Positions 1 through 8,183 are shown, numbered from the stretch's first letter. The stretch: 64,000 nucleotides of DNA from an uncultured Spirochaetales bacterium (GCA_949282255.1 CASDPA010000003.1:1-64000), one strand, 5' to 3'. Program-made: numbers and translations. The notes: generated by a model from the letters alone, not told the origin.

Positions 1-84
1 TGGATGTCAGACTTCTGCGTCTCCTATGAGGCATGGGAGCAGTCTGTGTTGAAACTGGAAGCTCCATCTTCAAGCGTAAGCTAA
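1..84 (+). CDS. 3' end of an unidentified gene
   Basis: The frame is open from the window edge to a TAA at 82-84 and reads as the last 27 residues of a protein (ending LKLEAPSSSVS). I do not recognise it. It lies where the opposite-strand GH2 gene loses its homology, so it may be the end of an element or gene that replaced the rest of that glycosidase. A short open frame at an edge can also be chance, so confidence is low. Confidence 0.3.
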   Translation, partial: WMSDFCVSYEAWEQSVLKLEAPSSSVS

Positions 85-996
85 GAGGGAGTAATTCACC
101 ATCTCATCATCGCTTGATGGTGTGGATAAACCATCAAGCCAATATCCCTGGTCCAGGATTCCATGATGAAAAATTGCCTCGTTGTTCAATGCAAGTCTTT
201 TTGTTCCGTCTGCTCCTTTCTCGATTGAAAATTTTCTCAACCCGAAATATGAGCTTATCTCATCATCCTTGTATCTGATGCTGAAACGGTACAGATACGG
301 ATTATCTGGAGTCCATGGCCTTTTTTCCTGAATGCTGAGAAAATTTCGTGTGTTTGTTCTTATTGTTGTCTTCCTGCCTTCAAAAAGGATTTCAGCATCC
401 TCGCTTTCCATACGGCTTGTCTTGACTGTGATCGTAACGCCGGTATTGTCAAAATCCGGACAGATGAAGAGATTCTCGATATGATCATCCGGGATTTGTT
501 CCATCCATACGCTCTGCCAGATTCCGGAAAACGGCGTATACCATATCCTTGAAGGCTTCAGGCGCTGCTTGCCCCTGGGCTGGCTGCCTGTGTCGCTGGG
601 ATCTGTGACGCGGACACGCAGCATGAAATCATCTCCACTGATATGATCGGTTATGTCCACAGAAAACGGCAGATACCCGCCTTCGTGATGTGCCAGGCGC
701 CTTTCATTTATGAACACGTCGCACGCATAATCGACTGCGGTGAAATGTATGATGAGACGGTGTGCTGGCTTTACTTTTATGTGTATGGGTCTTCTGTACC
801 AGAGAACCTCATCGGGGCCTGTGATCCTTTTTATCCCGCTATTAATGCTTTCGGGTGGAAAGGGGACGAGGATTTTCGTCCTGTAATCCTCTCTTCCATC
901 CTTGTTTACGGAAAAGTCCCAATATCCGTTTAAATTGATCCAGCTTTTTCTTTGCATCAGCGGGCGGGGATATTCGTCGAGTGGAGGTATTTCCAT
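70..996 (-). pseudogene. 3'-truncated glycoside hydrolase family 2 (beta-galactosidase/glucuronidase-like)
   Basis: The 308 residues cover the N-terminal half of a GH2 enzyme: the sugar-binding jelly roll (LNGYWDFSV near residue 22) and the immunoglobulin-like domain. They stop at the start of the TIM barrel (GILDQGYWLDGLSTP). Full-length members are usually 550-1000 residues and carry the two catalytic glutamates in the barrel, which is absent here. After SSDDEMV the frame drifts into unrelated residues and ends at TGA 70-72. None of the three reading frames beyond resumes GH2 sequence, so this is a truncation or rearrangement and not a simple frameshift. The 5' end is intact, with a good promoter (1004-1032) and an ATG 7 nt after the -10. 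The remnant probably lacks activity, although a transcript is likely. Confidence 0.75.
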
Positions 997-1003
997 AAAA
1001 AGG

Positions 1004-1032
1004 ATTTTATACCCGGGGCTCTCTGGTGTAAA
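1004..1032 (-). promoter_or_regulatory. Promoter of the GH2 gene, leaderless geometry
   Basis: On the minus strand, TTTACA (1027-1032), a 17 nt spacer and TAAAAT (1004-1009) are followed after 7 nt by the ATG at 996. There is no Shine-Dalgarno, so transcription should begin at or next to the start codon. Confidence 0.6.
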
Positions 1033-1084
1033 GGAAATGATGCGTTGGTATGAAAGGCGTTTCCATCAAAGCCTATTTTGATGT

Positions 1085-1099
1085 TATATTTTCTGTATG
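1085..1099 (+). promoter_or_regulatory. -10 element and leaderless start of the Crp/Fnr gene
   Basis: TATATT at 1085-1090 is followed by exactly 6 nt and the ATG at 1097. No Shine-Dalgarno is present. A -35 is not clear (TTCCAT at 1061-1066 is weak), which could mean activator dependence. Confidence 0.5.
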
Positions 1100-1765
1100 G
1101 TCGATCTGAACGAATACATTCCCTTTTATAAAGGGCTTGATGAGATGTCGAAAATCAAGGTGCGCTCCTCGGTGCGGAGCCTTTCTTTTTCCTCGGGGGA
1201 CGTTGTTCATACCGCAGATGAATGTAGTGGGCTTATTGTTGTCGTTTCCGGGCAGCTGAAGACTTCCGCTCTCAACGAAATGGGCAGGGAGATAAACCTT
1301 TTCCGTCTGTTTTCTTATGACTGCTGCATTTTCAGCGCATCCTGCATGATGAGGAATCTTGAATTTGATGTGCTTGTCAAAGCGGTGGAGGATACGGAAG
1401 TGCTTCTGCTTCCCACCAAGGTCTTTTCCGCACTTGCCGATGAGAATGTAAGTGTGCTCAAGTTTATGAATGACATCATTTCCTCCCGCATGAGCGATGT
1501 CATGTGGCTCATGGATCAGGTGTTGAACAAGAAGCTCGATACCCGTCTTGCAGCGCTTCTTATTGAAGAGGCAAGGATATCCGGCTGCAATACGGTGGAT
1601 GCCACACATGATGAGCTTGCAAAGCATTTGGGATCGGCCCGCGAGGTTGTCAGCAGGACGCTCGGTTATCTACAGAAGGAGGGGGAGGTGCGCCTTAACC
1701 GTGGAAAAATCGAGATAATCGATATGCCCCGGCTTGAAAGCAGGGCAAAAGAATCCTTGAGGTGA
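1097..1765 (+). CDS. Crp/Fnr-family transcriptional regulator
   Basis: A 222-residue protein of usual Crp/Fnr length. Residues about 15-115 form the cyclic-nucleotide-type beta barrel, including the family pattern FSASCMM after the barrel. A long dimerisation helix follows, and a winged helix-turn-helix lies at about 155-205 (HDELAKHLGSAREVVSRTL). The recognition helix carries R-E-x-x-S-R, which combines the Crp arginine/glutamate and the Fnr serine/arginine positions. There is no N-terminal cysteine cluster, so it is not a [4Fe-4S] Fnr; the effector is unknown. The next gene, trxA, starts 83 bp downstream and has a dyad resembling a Crp site in front of it, so redox or thiol control of trxA is a reasonable inference. 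The start is ATG 1097, 6 nt after a -10 hexamer and without Shine-Dalgarno. Confidence 0.88.
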   Translation: MVDLNEYIPFYKGLDEMSKIKVRSSVRSLSFSSGDVVHTADECSGLIVVVSGQLKTSALNEMGREINLFRLFSYDCCIFSASCMMRNLEFDVLVKAVEDTEVLLLPTKVFSALADENVSVLKFMNDIISSRMSDVMWLMDQVLNKKLDTRLAALLIEEARISGCNTVDATHDELAKHLGSAREVVSRTLGYLQKEGEVRLNRGKIEIIDMPRLESRAKESLR

Positions 1766-1771
1766 GTTTTT

Positions 1772-1829
1772 GTGACAAAATCACTGACCCGTACGTTTTT
1801 TGTTATTATATTGTTGGTATAACAAAAAA
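1772..1829 (+). promoter_or_regulatory. trxA promoter with Crp-like dyad and long inverted repeat
   Basis: The dyad GTGA-N5-TCAC (1772-1784) is centred at 1778. A promoter CTGACC (1784-1789), 17 nt spacer and TATATT (1807-1812) follows, which places the dyad near -41 relative to a start at about 1819. That is the class II activator position. A perfect 11-bp inverted repeat (arms 1796-1806 and 1819-1829, 12 nt apart) brackets the -10 and could be a second operator or a leader hairpin. Binding is inferred, not shown. Confidence 0.5.
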
Positions 1830-1848
1830 GAAATAAGGAGAATGCGTT

Positions 1849-2157
1849 ATGGCAGTAGAACATATTTCACAGGATCGTTTCAAAGAGGTTGTCCTAAATT
1901 CGGACAAGCCGGTGCTTGTTGATTTTTTTGCGACATGGTGCGGTCCATGCAGGCAACTTGCTCCGGTATTGGAGCAGGTGGCATCCGATCATCCGGAGGT
2001 CAGAATCGTCAAGATAGATGTGGATGAGAATCCTGCACTTGCCCAGCAGTACGGGGTCATGAGTATCCCGACGCTTGTGTATATCAAGAACGGAAATACC
2101 GTTTCGGTGACGGTGGGCGGAAGGCCCAAATCCGCAATTGAGGCGCTTTTGGTATAA
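1849..2157 (+). CDS. trxA: Thioredoxin
   Basis: A 102-residue single-domain thioredoxin of usual length. The active site is W30-C31-G32-P33-C34 and the conserved cis-proline lies in MSIPTLVYI. It acts as a cytoplasmic disulfide reductant; in an SDMH-carrying anaerobe it could also reduce enzymes of selenium metabolism, but nothing here shows that. The ATG at 1849 has a Shine-Dalgarno (AAGGAG near 1834). It has its own promoter after the Crp/Fnr gene and ends in a strong terminator at 2184-2220, so it is probably monocistronic. No thioredoxin reductase gene is adjacent. Confidence 0.97.
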   Translation: MAVEHISQDRFKEVVLNSDKPVLVDFFATWCGPCRQLAPVLEQVASDHPEVRIVKIDVDENPALAQQYGVMSIPTLVYIKNGNTVSVTVGGRPKSAIEALLV

Positions 2158-2183
2158 AAATTTTATCTCCCCTATAAAATTGG

Positions 2184-2220
2184 CCGGATGAAAAATATTT
2201 TCTCATCCGGTTTTTCTTTT
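2184..2220 (+). terminator. Intrinsic terminator of trxA
   Basis: An 8-bp stem CCGGATGA/TCATCCGG with an 11 nt loop is followed by a T-rich run (2211-2220). Confidence 0.88.
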
Positions 2221-2222
2221 TA

Positions 2223-2251
2223 TTAACAATGTCTGCACATTTGGCTATCAT
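2223..2251 (+). promoter_or_regulatory. avtA promoter, leaderless geometry
   Basis: TTAACA (2223-2228), a 17 nt spacer and TATCAT (2246-2251) are followed after 7 nt by ATG 2259. This fixes avtA translation at 2259 and not at the upstream ATGs (2229, 2250), which lie inside the promoter. The residue alignment with E. coli AvtA agrees. Confidence 0.65.
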
Positions 2252-2258
2252 GGAAGCT

Positions 2259-3536
2259 ATGGAACTTTCTGATTTCGGAAAAAAACTTACAAGTCGATCC
2301 GGCATACTTCTTTTGATGGACGATCTGGGCAAGCCCCTTGATGAAGGTGTGAAACCATATCCCTTGGGAGGAGGCAATCCTGCACGTGTGCCTCAGGTGG
2401 AGCAGGCATACCGTAAGGAAATGGAAAAGCTGCTTTCAAGCCAGGCTTTTGAGAATGTGATAAGCCATTATGACAGTCCGCAGGGAAGGATGTCCTTTAT
2501 CAAGATTCTGGCGGATTCGTTCAGAAAATGGTATGGCTGGGACATAAGCGCCGATAATATTGCGATTACAAACGGAAGCCAAAGTGCGATGTTCTACCTT
2601 TTCAATATGTTTTCAGGAAAGGCTGGGAAAATGAGAAAGACGCTTCTTTTTCCGTTGATGCCGGAATATGTAGGGTATGCCGACCAGGGGCTTGAAGAGG
2701 GAACTTTTGTCTCAATTCCTTCAAAATGCACGTATTTTGAGGATTGCACATTCAAATATTCCATGGATATGGATGCTGTATCCTCTTATCTTGCCGCCCA
2801 TCCTGAGGTCGGTGCCATCTGCGTTTCCAGACCCACCAATCCTTCGGGAAACGTACTTACCGACTCCGAGATCCACGAATTGGATGCTCTTTCAAAAAAA
2901 TACCGGATCCCTTTGATAGTCGATAATGCCTACGGGCTTCCTTTTCCTGATATAGTTTTCATCGATGAGGCCTCTCCGATATGGGATGAGAACATAATCC
3001 TTTCGATGAGCCTGTCCAAAATAGGGCTTCCTTCGATACGCACCGGAATAATAATCGCCTCTAAGGAGGTTATCTCCGCACTCTCGGGAATAAATGCCAT
3101 CGCATCTCTTGCCTCCGGCTCGATGGGCCAGGCTTTAGCTGAGAGCCTGATAGCAAATGGCAGTCTTGTCTCCATGGCCAGGGAATATGTCATGCCTTTT
3201 TATAAAAAAAAGAAGGCTCTTTGTGAAAGCTGGATAAAAAAGTACTTCGAAGGTACAAAGTATATGTATCATAAGATAGAGGGATCGATTTTCTGCTGGA
3301 TTTATCTTCCCGATCTTAGCATACCTTCGAGAGATTTTTATCAGGAGCTCAAGAAGAAAGGGGTAATAACCGTTCCTGGAGAGTATTTCTTTTTCGGCTC
3401 AAAAGAGCAGCACGAAGGATTTGATTATCCCCATCCACATTATGACAAATGCCTGCGTCTCAATTATTCGGCGGACGAGGAAACCGTGGAAGAAGGGATA
3501 AAAAGGATAGCGTCGCTTTACCGTGTTTTCAGTTGA
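2259..3536 (+). CDS. avtA: Valine-pyruvate aminotransferase
   Basis: A 425-residue fold-type I PLP aminotransferase. It follows E. coli AvtA from the first residues (MELSDFGKKLTSRSGI against the recalled MTFSLFGDKFTRHSGI) and keeps LGGGNPA, NGSQSAFFYLFN-like, SRPTNPSGN and VDNAYGLPFP blocks. The PLP lysine is in SMSLSKIGLPS at about residue 260. It interconverts valine and pyruvate with 2-oxoisovalerate and alanine in the cytoplasm. The start at 2259 rests on homology and on the -10 placed 7 nt upstream. It lies between terminator-bounded trxA and rpsD and is probably transcribed alone. Confidence 0.9.
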   Translation: MELSDFGKKLTSRSGILLLMDDLGKPLDEGVKPYPLGGGNPARVPQVEQAYRKEMEKLLSSQAFENVISHYDSPQGRMSFIKILADSFRKWYGWDISADNIAITNGSQSAMFYLFNMFSGKAGKMRKTLLFPLMPEYVGYADQGLEEGTFVSIPSKCTYFEDCTFKYSMDMDAVSSYLAAHPEVGAICVSRPTNPSGNVLTDSEIHELDALSKKYRIPLIVDNAYGLPFPDIVFIDEASPIWDENIILSMSLSKIGLPSIRTGIIIASKEVISALSGINAIASLASGSMGQALAESLIANGSLVSMAREYVMPFYKKKKALCESWIKKYFEGTKYMYHKIEGSIFCWIYLPDLSIPSRDFYQELKKKGVITVPGEYFFFGSKEQHEGFDYPHPHYDKCLRLNYSADEETVEEGIKRIASLYRVFS

Positions 3537-3592
3537 GCCTCTTTTATTGCTGTTTTTTTCACTTATAAGGAATTAATGGGGCTGAATTGTTA

Positions 3593-3622
3593 TTGACACG
3601 AAGCCCCGTAAAGCGTTATTTT
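3593..3622 (+). promoter_or_regulatory. Probable rpsD promoter
   Basis: A perfect TTGACA (3593-3598), an 18 nt spacer and TATTTT (3617-3622) lie upstream of rpsD, giving a leader of about 60 nt with a Shine-Dalgarno (GGAGGG near 3671). Confidence 0.55.
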
Positions 3623-3686
3623 GAACAAGCCGGCTTTATGTCGGAGAATCCTGAAGCACACTAATGTTACTGGAGGGTAAAAATCT

Positions 3687-4280
3687 ATGGCAAGAAACAT
3701 GGGTCCTAGATTCAAACAGTGCAGAAGGCTTGGGGTCAATTTCTGTGGACACCCCAAAGCAATGAACAGAGCAGGAAGTCCTGCATTCGCAAAGAGGAAG
3801 AAGCCTACCGACTATTCCAGACAGCTTACCGAAAAGCAGAAGCTTAAGGCGTACTATGGAGTTCTCGAGAAGCAGCTCCACCGTTACTACGAGAAGGCCC
3901 TCAAAAGCAATTTGATGACAGGTGATGCACTTGTTATTTCGCTCGAGAGAAGACTTGACAATGTCGTATACCGCATTGGTTTCGGCAATTCAATCCGTCT
4001 TGCCCGCCAGCTGGTTTCGCATGGACACATCCTTGTGAACGGAAAGAAGATTGATATTCCTTCTTACCAGGTCCAGGTCGGCGATGTGATCAGCCTCAAG
4101 GAAGCCTCAAGGAAGAACGAACAGTTCAGAAACTGTTTCCTCGGCCATCCCGCTTTCAACCTTCCTTATTTTGAAAGGAACGAAGAGGAATTCTCTGGAA
4201 AGCTTGTAAGGTTGCCTGAACGCAGTGAGATTCCTGTACAGGTGAACGACCAGCTCGTCGTCGAGTTCTACTCGAAGTAA
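3687..4280 (+). CDS. rpsD: 30S ribosomal protein S4
   Basis: A 197-residue S4 of near-usual length. The N-terminal globular part is followed by the S4 RNA-binding domain at about 88-150 ([32 protein letters not shown]). S4 nucleates 16S rRNA folding and serves as a translational repressor in some bacteria. It stands alone here, outside the alpha operon. The N-terminus has only two scattered cysteines (C11, C20), so it is a zinc-free type. The start has a Shine-Dalgarno 9-15 nt upstream. An unusually structured 3' region follows before the terminator. Confidence 0.97.
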   Translation: MARNMGPRFKQCRRLGVNFCGHPKAMNRAGSPAFAKRKKPTDYSRQLTEKQKLKAYYGVLEKQLHRYYEKALKSNLMTGDALVISLERRLDNVVYRIGFGNSIRLARQLVSHGHILVNGKKIDIPSYQVQVGDVISLKEASRKNEQFRNCFLGHPAFNLPYFERNEEEFSGKLVRLPERSEIPVQVNDQLVVEFYSK

Positions 4281-4416
4281 CCTCTCTTTCGGGATACGCC
4301 CGGTCCACACGGGAAATTGGGGCAAGGGATGTGCATTCCCTATCTGCATCCGTTGTTCAGGCTTTTCCTACGGCTGCCCTCAATATGGAAAAGTATGTAT
4401 CCCAATTTTTGAAATC
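4281..4416 (+). other. Structured region between rpsD and its terminator (possible 3' UTR RNA)
   Basis: This 136 nt region is non-coding. A long-range stem pairs ATTGGGGCA (4316-4324) with TGCCCTCAAT (4375-4384) with one bulge. It encloses a smaller hairpin (AGGGA/TCCCT around 4325-4341). A separate hairpin CCCG/CGGG is at 4299-4313. It is co-oriented with rpsD and ends in the strong terminator at 4417. I do not recognise it as 6S, 4.5S, tmRNA or RNase P. It could be a 3'-UTR-derived small RNA. Confidence 0.35.
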
Positions 4417-4441
4417 AAGCTTGCTTCGGCAAGCTTTTTTT
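4417..4441 (+). terminator. Strong intrinsic terminator after rpsD region
   Basis: An 8-bp stem AAGCTTGC/GCAAGCTT with a TTCG tetraloop is followed by T7 (4435-4441). Confidence 0.92.
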
Positions 4442-4578
4442 ATGTCAGCGCTATGATGGATCAAAGTGTTTATCCAGCTGTGTTGTATGAAAGGTCCTGA
4501 ATTGGCATGGAGTATGTAGCTATTGCTTATTGCCATGCATGATCATTCATCAAAGGGCAGGAAACAGAGATCCCGTTA

Positions 4579-5274
4579 TTATTGTATGTTTTCTTTCTTT
4601 TCCGGCCTCTTGTTCATTATAAGGCATGAGATTGCAACCAGGAGGGCAGAAATCCAAATCGCTTTCAATTTGGCAATACTGCAGAAAAGGGCTCCTAGTG
4701 CGGCTCCAAGAAAGAATGTGGATATTATCATAAGATACCCGTTCGCCTGTCTCAAAAAAACAGTGTTCCGGGAAAATAGGAATTTTGCATAATTGTCCAT
4801 TGCTGAGCGGATGTTTCCTATGCACATTGTGCTGGCATAGGCATGGCCCTTGAATTTCCTGAACGCCTGTACCTGCATCGCGCACGAAAAGGATATCATG
4901 GCATTGGCGAGGCTGTCACATCCTGCAGGAATGAATGCTACGGAAAAAAGCAGTATGACCTCCAGTATCGTCACGAGCTGCCTCCAATGTATTTTATGCA
5001 TTTTGCGGTATTTGAGGCGTATCAGCTCGGCGCAAAGTATTCCAAAAGAAAACGCCAGCAAAGGAATCATGTAATGGGGCAGTAATGAAATGTTCCCTTC
5101 TACAAGATTTGCAGCAAAAAGCACGATATTTCCTGTTTGTGCGTTCGCAAAAACATGATCCCGGATCATGTAGGAGTATGCGTCCTGAGCTCCACCGGAA
5201 AGGGTTAGGATCAATGTTGTCGGCAGCGCTTCCGATCTTTGCTGTATCTTATCATCCGTCTTTAATGTTTCCAT
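4579..5274 (-). CDS. YoaK/DUF1275 family membrane protein
   Basis: A 231-residue inner-membrane protein of the DUF1275 (YoaK) family. The N-terminal family signature is visible (LSGGAQDAYSYM, ANAQTGNIVLFA), with about six hydrophobic segments and a charged C-terminal tail. DUF1275 members have no firmly established function. The start is ATG 5274: a TACAAT -10 ends 7 nt before it, and the preceding in-frame GTG (5277) is less well placed. It is divergent from the response regulator. The 137 bp beyond its 3' end (4442-4578) show nothing recognisable. Confidence 0.85.
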   Translation of the reverse strand: METLKTDDKIQQRSEALPTTLILTLSGGAQDAYSYMIRDHVFANAQTGNIVLFAANLVEGNISLLPHYMIPLLAFSFGILCAELIRLKYRKMHKIHWRQLVTILEVILLFSVAFIPAGCDSLANAMISFSCAMQVQAFRKFKGHAYASTMCIGNIRSAMDNYAKFLFSRNTVFLRQANGYLMIISTFFLGAALGALFCSIAKLKAIWISALLVAISCLIMNKRPEKKENIQ

Positions 5275-5281
5275 CACGCAG

Positions 5282-5310
5282 ATTGTATCAGAAAAAAACT
5301 TGCCGGTTAA
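5282..5310 (-). promoter_or_regulatory. Promoter of the YoaK-family gene, leaderless geometry
   Basis: On the minus strand, TTAACC (5305-5310), a 17 nt spacer and TACAAT (5282-5287) are followed after 7 nt by ATG 5274, without Shine-Dalgarno. Confidence 0.5.
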
Positions 5311-5347
5311 TCCAAATTGGAGTTTTGATGTAGTTTCTCTTTTCCCT

Positions 5348-5376
5348 TTGAATTAAAGCCGTTTCATAACTAATAT
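5348..5376 (+). promoter_or_regulatory. Promoter of the two-component operon, leaderless geometry
   Basis: TTGAAT (5348-5353), a 17 nt spacer and TAATAT (5371-5376) are followed after 7 nt by ATG 5384. The 30 nt before the ATG hold no purine-rich ribosome site. Confidence 0.5.
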
Positions 5377-5383
5377 ATATTAT

Positions 5384-6079
5384 ATGAAGTTGATATATGT
5401 TGTCGAAGATCATGACGTGATCAGAAACGGAGTTGTCCAGTATCTTGGACTCTCGGGGTTTTCAGCCGAAGGCTGCGGAAATTTGGAAAGCGCAAGGGAA
5501 GCTTTTAAGAAGCAGGTTCCCGACATGCTGATCCAGGATGTGATGTTGCCGGATGGGGATGGGTTTAATTTTGTCAAGGAGATAAGGGCTAAATGGCCCA
5601 GACTCCCGATCATTTTCATGACTGCCCGTATCGACGAATCCGATAGGATATTGGGCTTTGAACTCGGTTGCGACGACTATATCACAAAACCTTTCAGCCC
5701 GAAGGAGCTCGTATTGCGGGTACAGGCTCTCTTTCGCCGTGTGGATGACAGTGGTAAGGATACCGAATGCAAGAGGTACATGCTCGGAAGTTCTGTTCTA
5801 GTCATAGATGAGGACGAGCATAAGCTGACAATAGACGATGAGGAGATTCAGCTCACAGCTGCAGAATGGCGTATTGTTGCATATCTTGCCACAAACAGCC
5901 CTAATCTCATCTCCAGGAGCCAGATTCTTGACGAGTGCTTCGATTACAGTTTTGAAAGCTATGAACGTGTTGTGGATACCCATATCAAAAATATCCGCGC
6001 AAAGCTCAAGGGTGACGGTTGGATAGAAACCGTCAGAGGGTACGGATACAGGTTTGCAGGAAAGAGAGCGGATAAGTGA
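5384..6079 (+). CDS. OmpR/PhoB-family response regulator
   Basis: A 231-residue two-domain regulator. The receiver domain (1-120) has the acidic pair E8-D9, phospho-acceptor D52 (IQDVMLPDGDG), T80 and K102. A winged-helix DNA-binding domain (about 130-228) ends with the family pattern VRGYGYRF. Its stop overlaps the start of the histidine kinase (TGATG), so the two are a cognate, translationally coupled pair. The target genes are not evident from the sequence. Confidence 0.95.
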   Translation: MKLIYVVEDHDVIRNGVVQYLGLSGFSAEGCGNLESAREAFKKQVPDMLIQDVMLPDGDGFNFVKEIRAKWPRLPIIFMTARIDESDRILGFELGCDDYITKPFSPKELVLRVQALFRRVDDSGKDTECKRYMLGSSVLVIDEDEHKLTIDDEEIQLTAAEWRIVAYLATNSPNLISRSQILDECFDYSFESYERVVDTHIKNIRAKLKGDGWIETVRGYGYRFAGKRADK

Positions 6080-7611
6080 TGAGAAACATTTATCTCAGGC
6101 TTCTTGTTTCTATTGTCTTGATAACCGTCTGCGTGATGGCCGCGCAGACGCTGATTCTTTTTGCTTCGGTGCTCTCGTTGCAAAGGACATGGAAGGAGAA
6201 TGTGTTTGAGAGTTATATGACTTCCCTGCAGGAGAATGTCTCTTCCTCGGAGAGCCTTTCGTTTGAAGGACTCATGTCAAGCCTGATTTCAAGTGCTCCT
6301 GACAGGGTATCCGGACTCCTGGTGCGTGATGATGTCGGGGACATAAGCATATCGATCGGATCCTCCAGCCGTGGAGAGTTCATACCACAGATGCAGAATC
6401 CAGGCAGTCTTGAGAATGTTTCTTCATTAAGCGGTAAAATAACTATTCCAAAACCTTTTTCCATTTCGGTCAATACGACACAAGAATACCATACCGAAAG
6501 CATCCGCAAGGCTTCTTATGATATTGATATGAGGAGCCATGTCGAAGGGCTGGAGATAGTTATAGATAGCTTCTCGGTAAAAAAGTCGGATGCTAGTGGC
6601 CATGAAGAGGTCAAGCTTCCATCTGTGATCAGGGAAAGCGATATCGCCGGAACCATAAGGTTCTTCAATAACGGAAAGATTTATGGTTATGTCGATATCC
6701 TGGTTTATGATCTGGATGTATACGGCCCGACGTATATGATCATCCATAGCACAACCAAGGTGTTTTTCTATTTCCTCCCGATTGCGATCCTGATAGCTCT
6801 TGTTTCCGGATATTTCATTTCCAAGCGCAACGCGCGGCATATAAGGAACATACAGAATGCCTTGAGCGCTCTTGCAAATGGAAAATATGATGTCAAGATG
6901 GGCAAGACCGATTTCAATATTGATGAGTTCAGGGTGATTTCCGAAAGTATCGTGCAGCTGGGAAAGGACCTTGAAAGGCACCAGCAGTCCAGGCGTGAAT
7001 GGTTTAAAAACATATCCCATGATCTCAATACTCCTGTAACAAGCATGAACATACTGCTTTCAGGAGCCGATGATGGGCTTTTCAATATTGATAAGGACCT
7101 TGTTGCCGCTCTTAAAAAGGAGAACGATACGCTTATGGAGCGTATAGCCGCAGTTTCTTATTATTCAAATCTCGTCGGCGACAAGCCCGATATACAGATG
7201 AGAAATGTAGATGTTTACGATTTGGCGGATGCTGTTTTGCAGGGAAAGGGCAATTGCAGCTTTGAATGCACATCGTCTGTGTCGGTTCATGTTGATTTCA
7301 ATCTTGCAAAGCGCGCGCTTACAGAAATCATCAACAATGCTGAAGAGTATTCGCCAAAAGGCAGCACCATAATCTGGAAGGTCATGGATGATGGGGATTA
7401 CATAACCATGTGCATCAGCAACAAGGGTAGGCTGCCTTCTCCGCGTCCTCAGTTTTTCGAGCCGTGGGCCAGAGGCGACAGTTCCAGGCACCAGGGCGGA
7501 TCCGGCTTGGGCCTCCCGATTGTCTACCAGATAATGGAGATTCATAAGGGATCTGTCCAGATAGATGAGAAATGTGGTTTTGTAACTGTTACGCTTTCAT
7601 TTCCGAAATGA
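6079..7611 (+). CDS. Sensor histidine kinase
   Basis: A 510-residue membrane sensor kinase. TM1 is at about 8-30, an extracytoplasmic sensor region follows to about 225, and TM2 is at about 228-248 (FLPIAILIALVSGYF). A HAMP-like linker leads to the dimerisation domain with phospho-accepting H314 in ISHDLNTP and the ATPase domain with N box (EIINNAEEYS) and G box (GGSGLGLPIV). The periplasmic sensor has no motif I can name, so the stimulus is unknown. ATG 6079 overlaps the regulator stop by one base. The 3' end overlaps yfcE on the other strand by 23 bp. Confidence 0.93.
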   Translation: MRNIYLRLLVSIVLITVCVMAAQTLILFASVLSLQRTWKENVFESYMTSLQENVSSSESLSFEGLMSSLISSAPDRVSGLLVRDDVGDISISIGSSSRGEFIPQMQNPGSLENVSSLSGKITIPKPFSISVNTTQEYHTESIRKASYDIDMRSHVEGLEIVIDSFSVKKSDASGHEEVKLPSVIRESDIAGTIRFFNNGKIYGYVDILVYDLDVYGPTYMIIHSTTKVFFYFLPIAILIALVSGYFISKRNARHIRNIQNALSALANGKYDVKMGKTDFNIDEFRVISESIVQLGKDLERHQQSRREWFKNISHDLNTPVTSMNILLSGADDGLFNIDKDLVAALKKENDTLMERIAAVSYYSNLVGDKPDIQMRNVDVYDLADAVLQGKGNCSFECTSSVSVHVDFNLAKRALTEIINNAEEYSPKGSTIIWKVMDDGDYITMCISNKGRLPSPRPQFFEPWARGDSSRHQGGSGLGLPIVYQIMEIHKGSVQIDEKCGFVTVTLSFPK

Positions 7612-8128
7612 TATTGCCGTTTATTGAGAAAATACTTATTGTACCATCGTCCCAATAGGCAAAGGATCTGTCTTGTCCCTGTTTCGGAATGGATATCGAT
7701 CCCGGATTAAGAAAGACTATCCCATCCTTTTTTTTCAAGCAGTTCAGATGTGTGTGCCCGTAAAAGAAATGGGTGTAGCCTGTTTCCGGGCGTTTTTCTG
7801 GATTGTATATGTGCCCGTGCGTCATGAAAATGGATGCACCGTCTGCAAATATCATGGCTTGCTCGCTCATGACGGGAAATGGAAGCACCATCTGATCGAC
7901 TTCTGCCTCGCAATTTCCTCTGACACAGATTATCTTGTCAGCCACCCGGCTCAGCTCTTTTATCACATATTGGGGATTGTAATGCATTGGCACATCGTTT
8001 CTAGGGCCGTGATAAAGAATATCACCTAAAAGCAATATCTTATCCGGCTTAAGCATGCAATCTTTTTCTACTATGAAAGAGGCGCTGTCGGCGCAACCGT
8101 GTATATCGGAAAAAATCAGAAATTTCAT
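7589..8128 (-). CDS. yfcE: YfcE-type metallophosphodiesterase
   Basis: A 179-residue calcineurin-like phosphoesterase close to E. coli YfcE in length. The metal ligands are visible in order: SDIHG (D8, H10), LGDILYHGPR, RGNCEAE, THGHIYN and GHTHLN. The family hydrolyses phosphodiesters in a metal-dependent way; the physiological substrate is not known. The start is taken at MKFLIFSDIHG (8128), because the TATAAT box on the minus strand lies exactly 6 nt before it and would be inside the gene if the upstream ATG at 8164 were used. Confidence 0.9.
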   Translation of the reverse strand: MKFLIFSDIHGCADSASFIVEKDCMLKPDKILLLGDILYHGPRNDVPMHYNPQYVIKELSRVADKIICVRGNCEAEVDQMVLPFPVMSEQAMIFADGASIFMTHGHIYNPEKRPETGYTHFFYGHTHLNCLKKKDGIVFLNPGSISIPKQGQDRSFAYWDDGTISIFSINGNIISEMKA

Positions 8129-8134
8129 ATGGCG

Positions 8135-8164
8135 ATTATATCCCTTCTTTACAAGCGCAATCAA
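8135..8164 (-). promoter_or_regulatory. yfcE promoter, leaderless geometry
   Basis: On the minus strand, TTGATT (8159-8164), an 18 nt spacer and a perfect TATAAT (8135-8140) are followed after 6 nt by ATG 8128. Confidence 0.6.
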
Positions 8165-8183
8165 TCATGGGAAACTCTTTCCA

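Noticed and set aside
70-115. Selenocysteine read-through of the TGA ending the GH2 frame
   Set aside because: Residues before the TGA already leave GH2 homology and nothing after it resembles the family.
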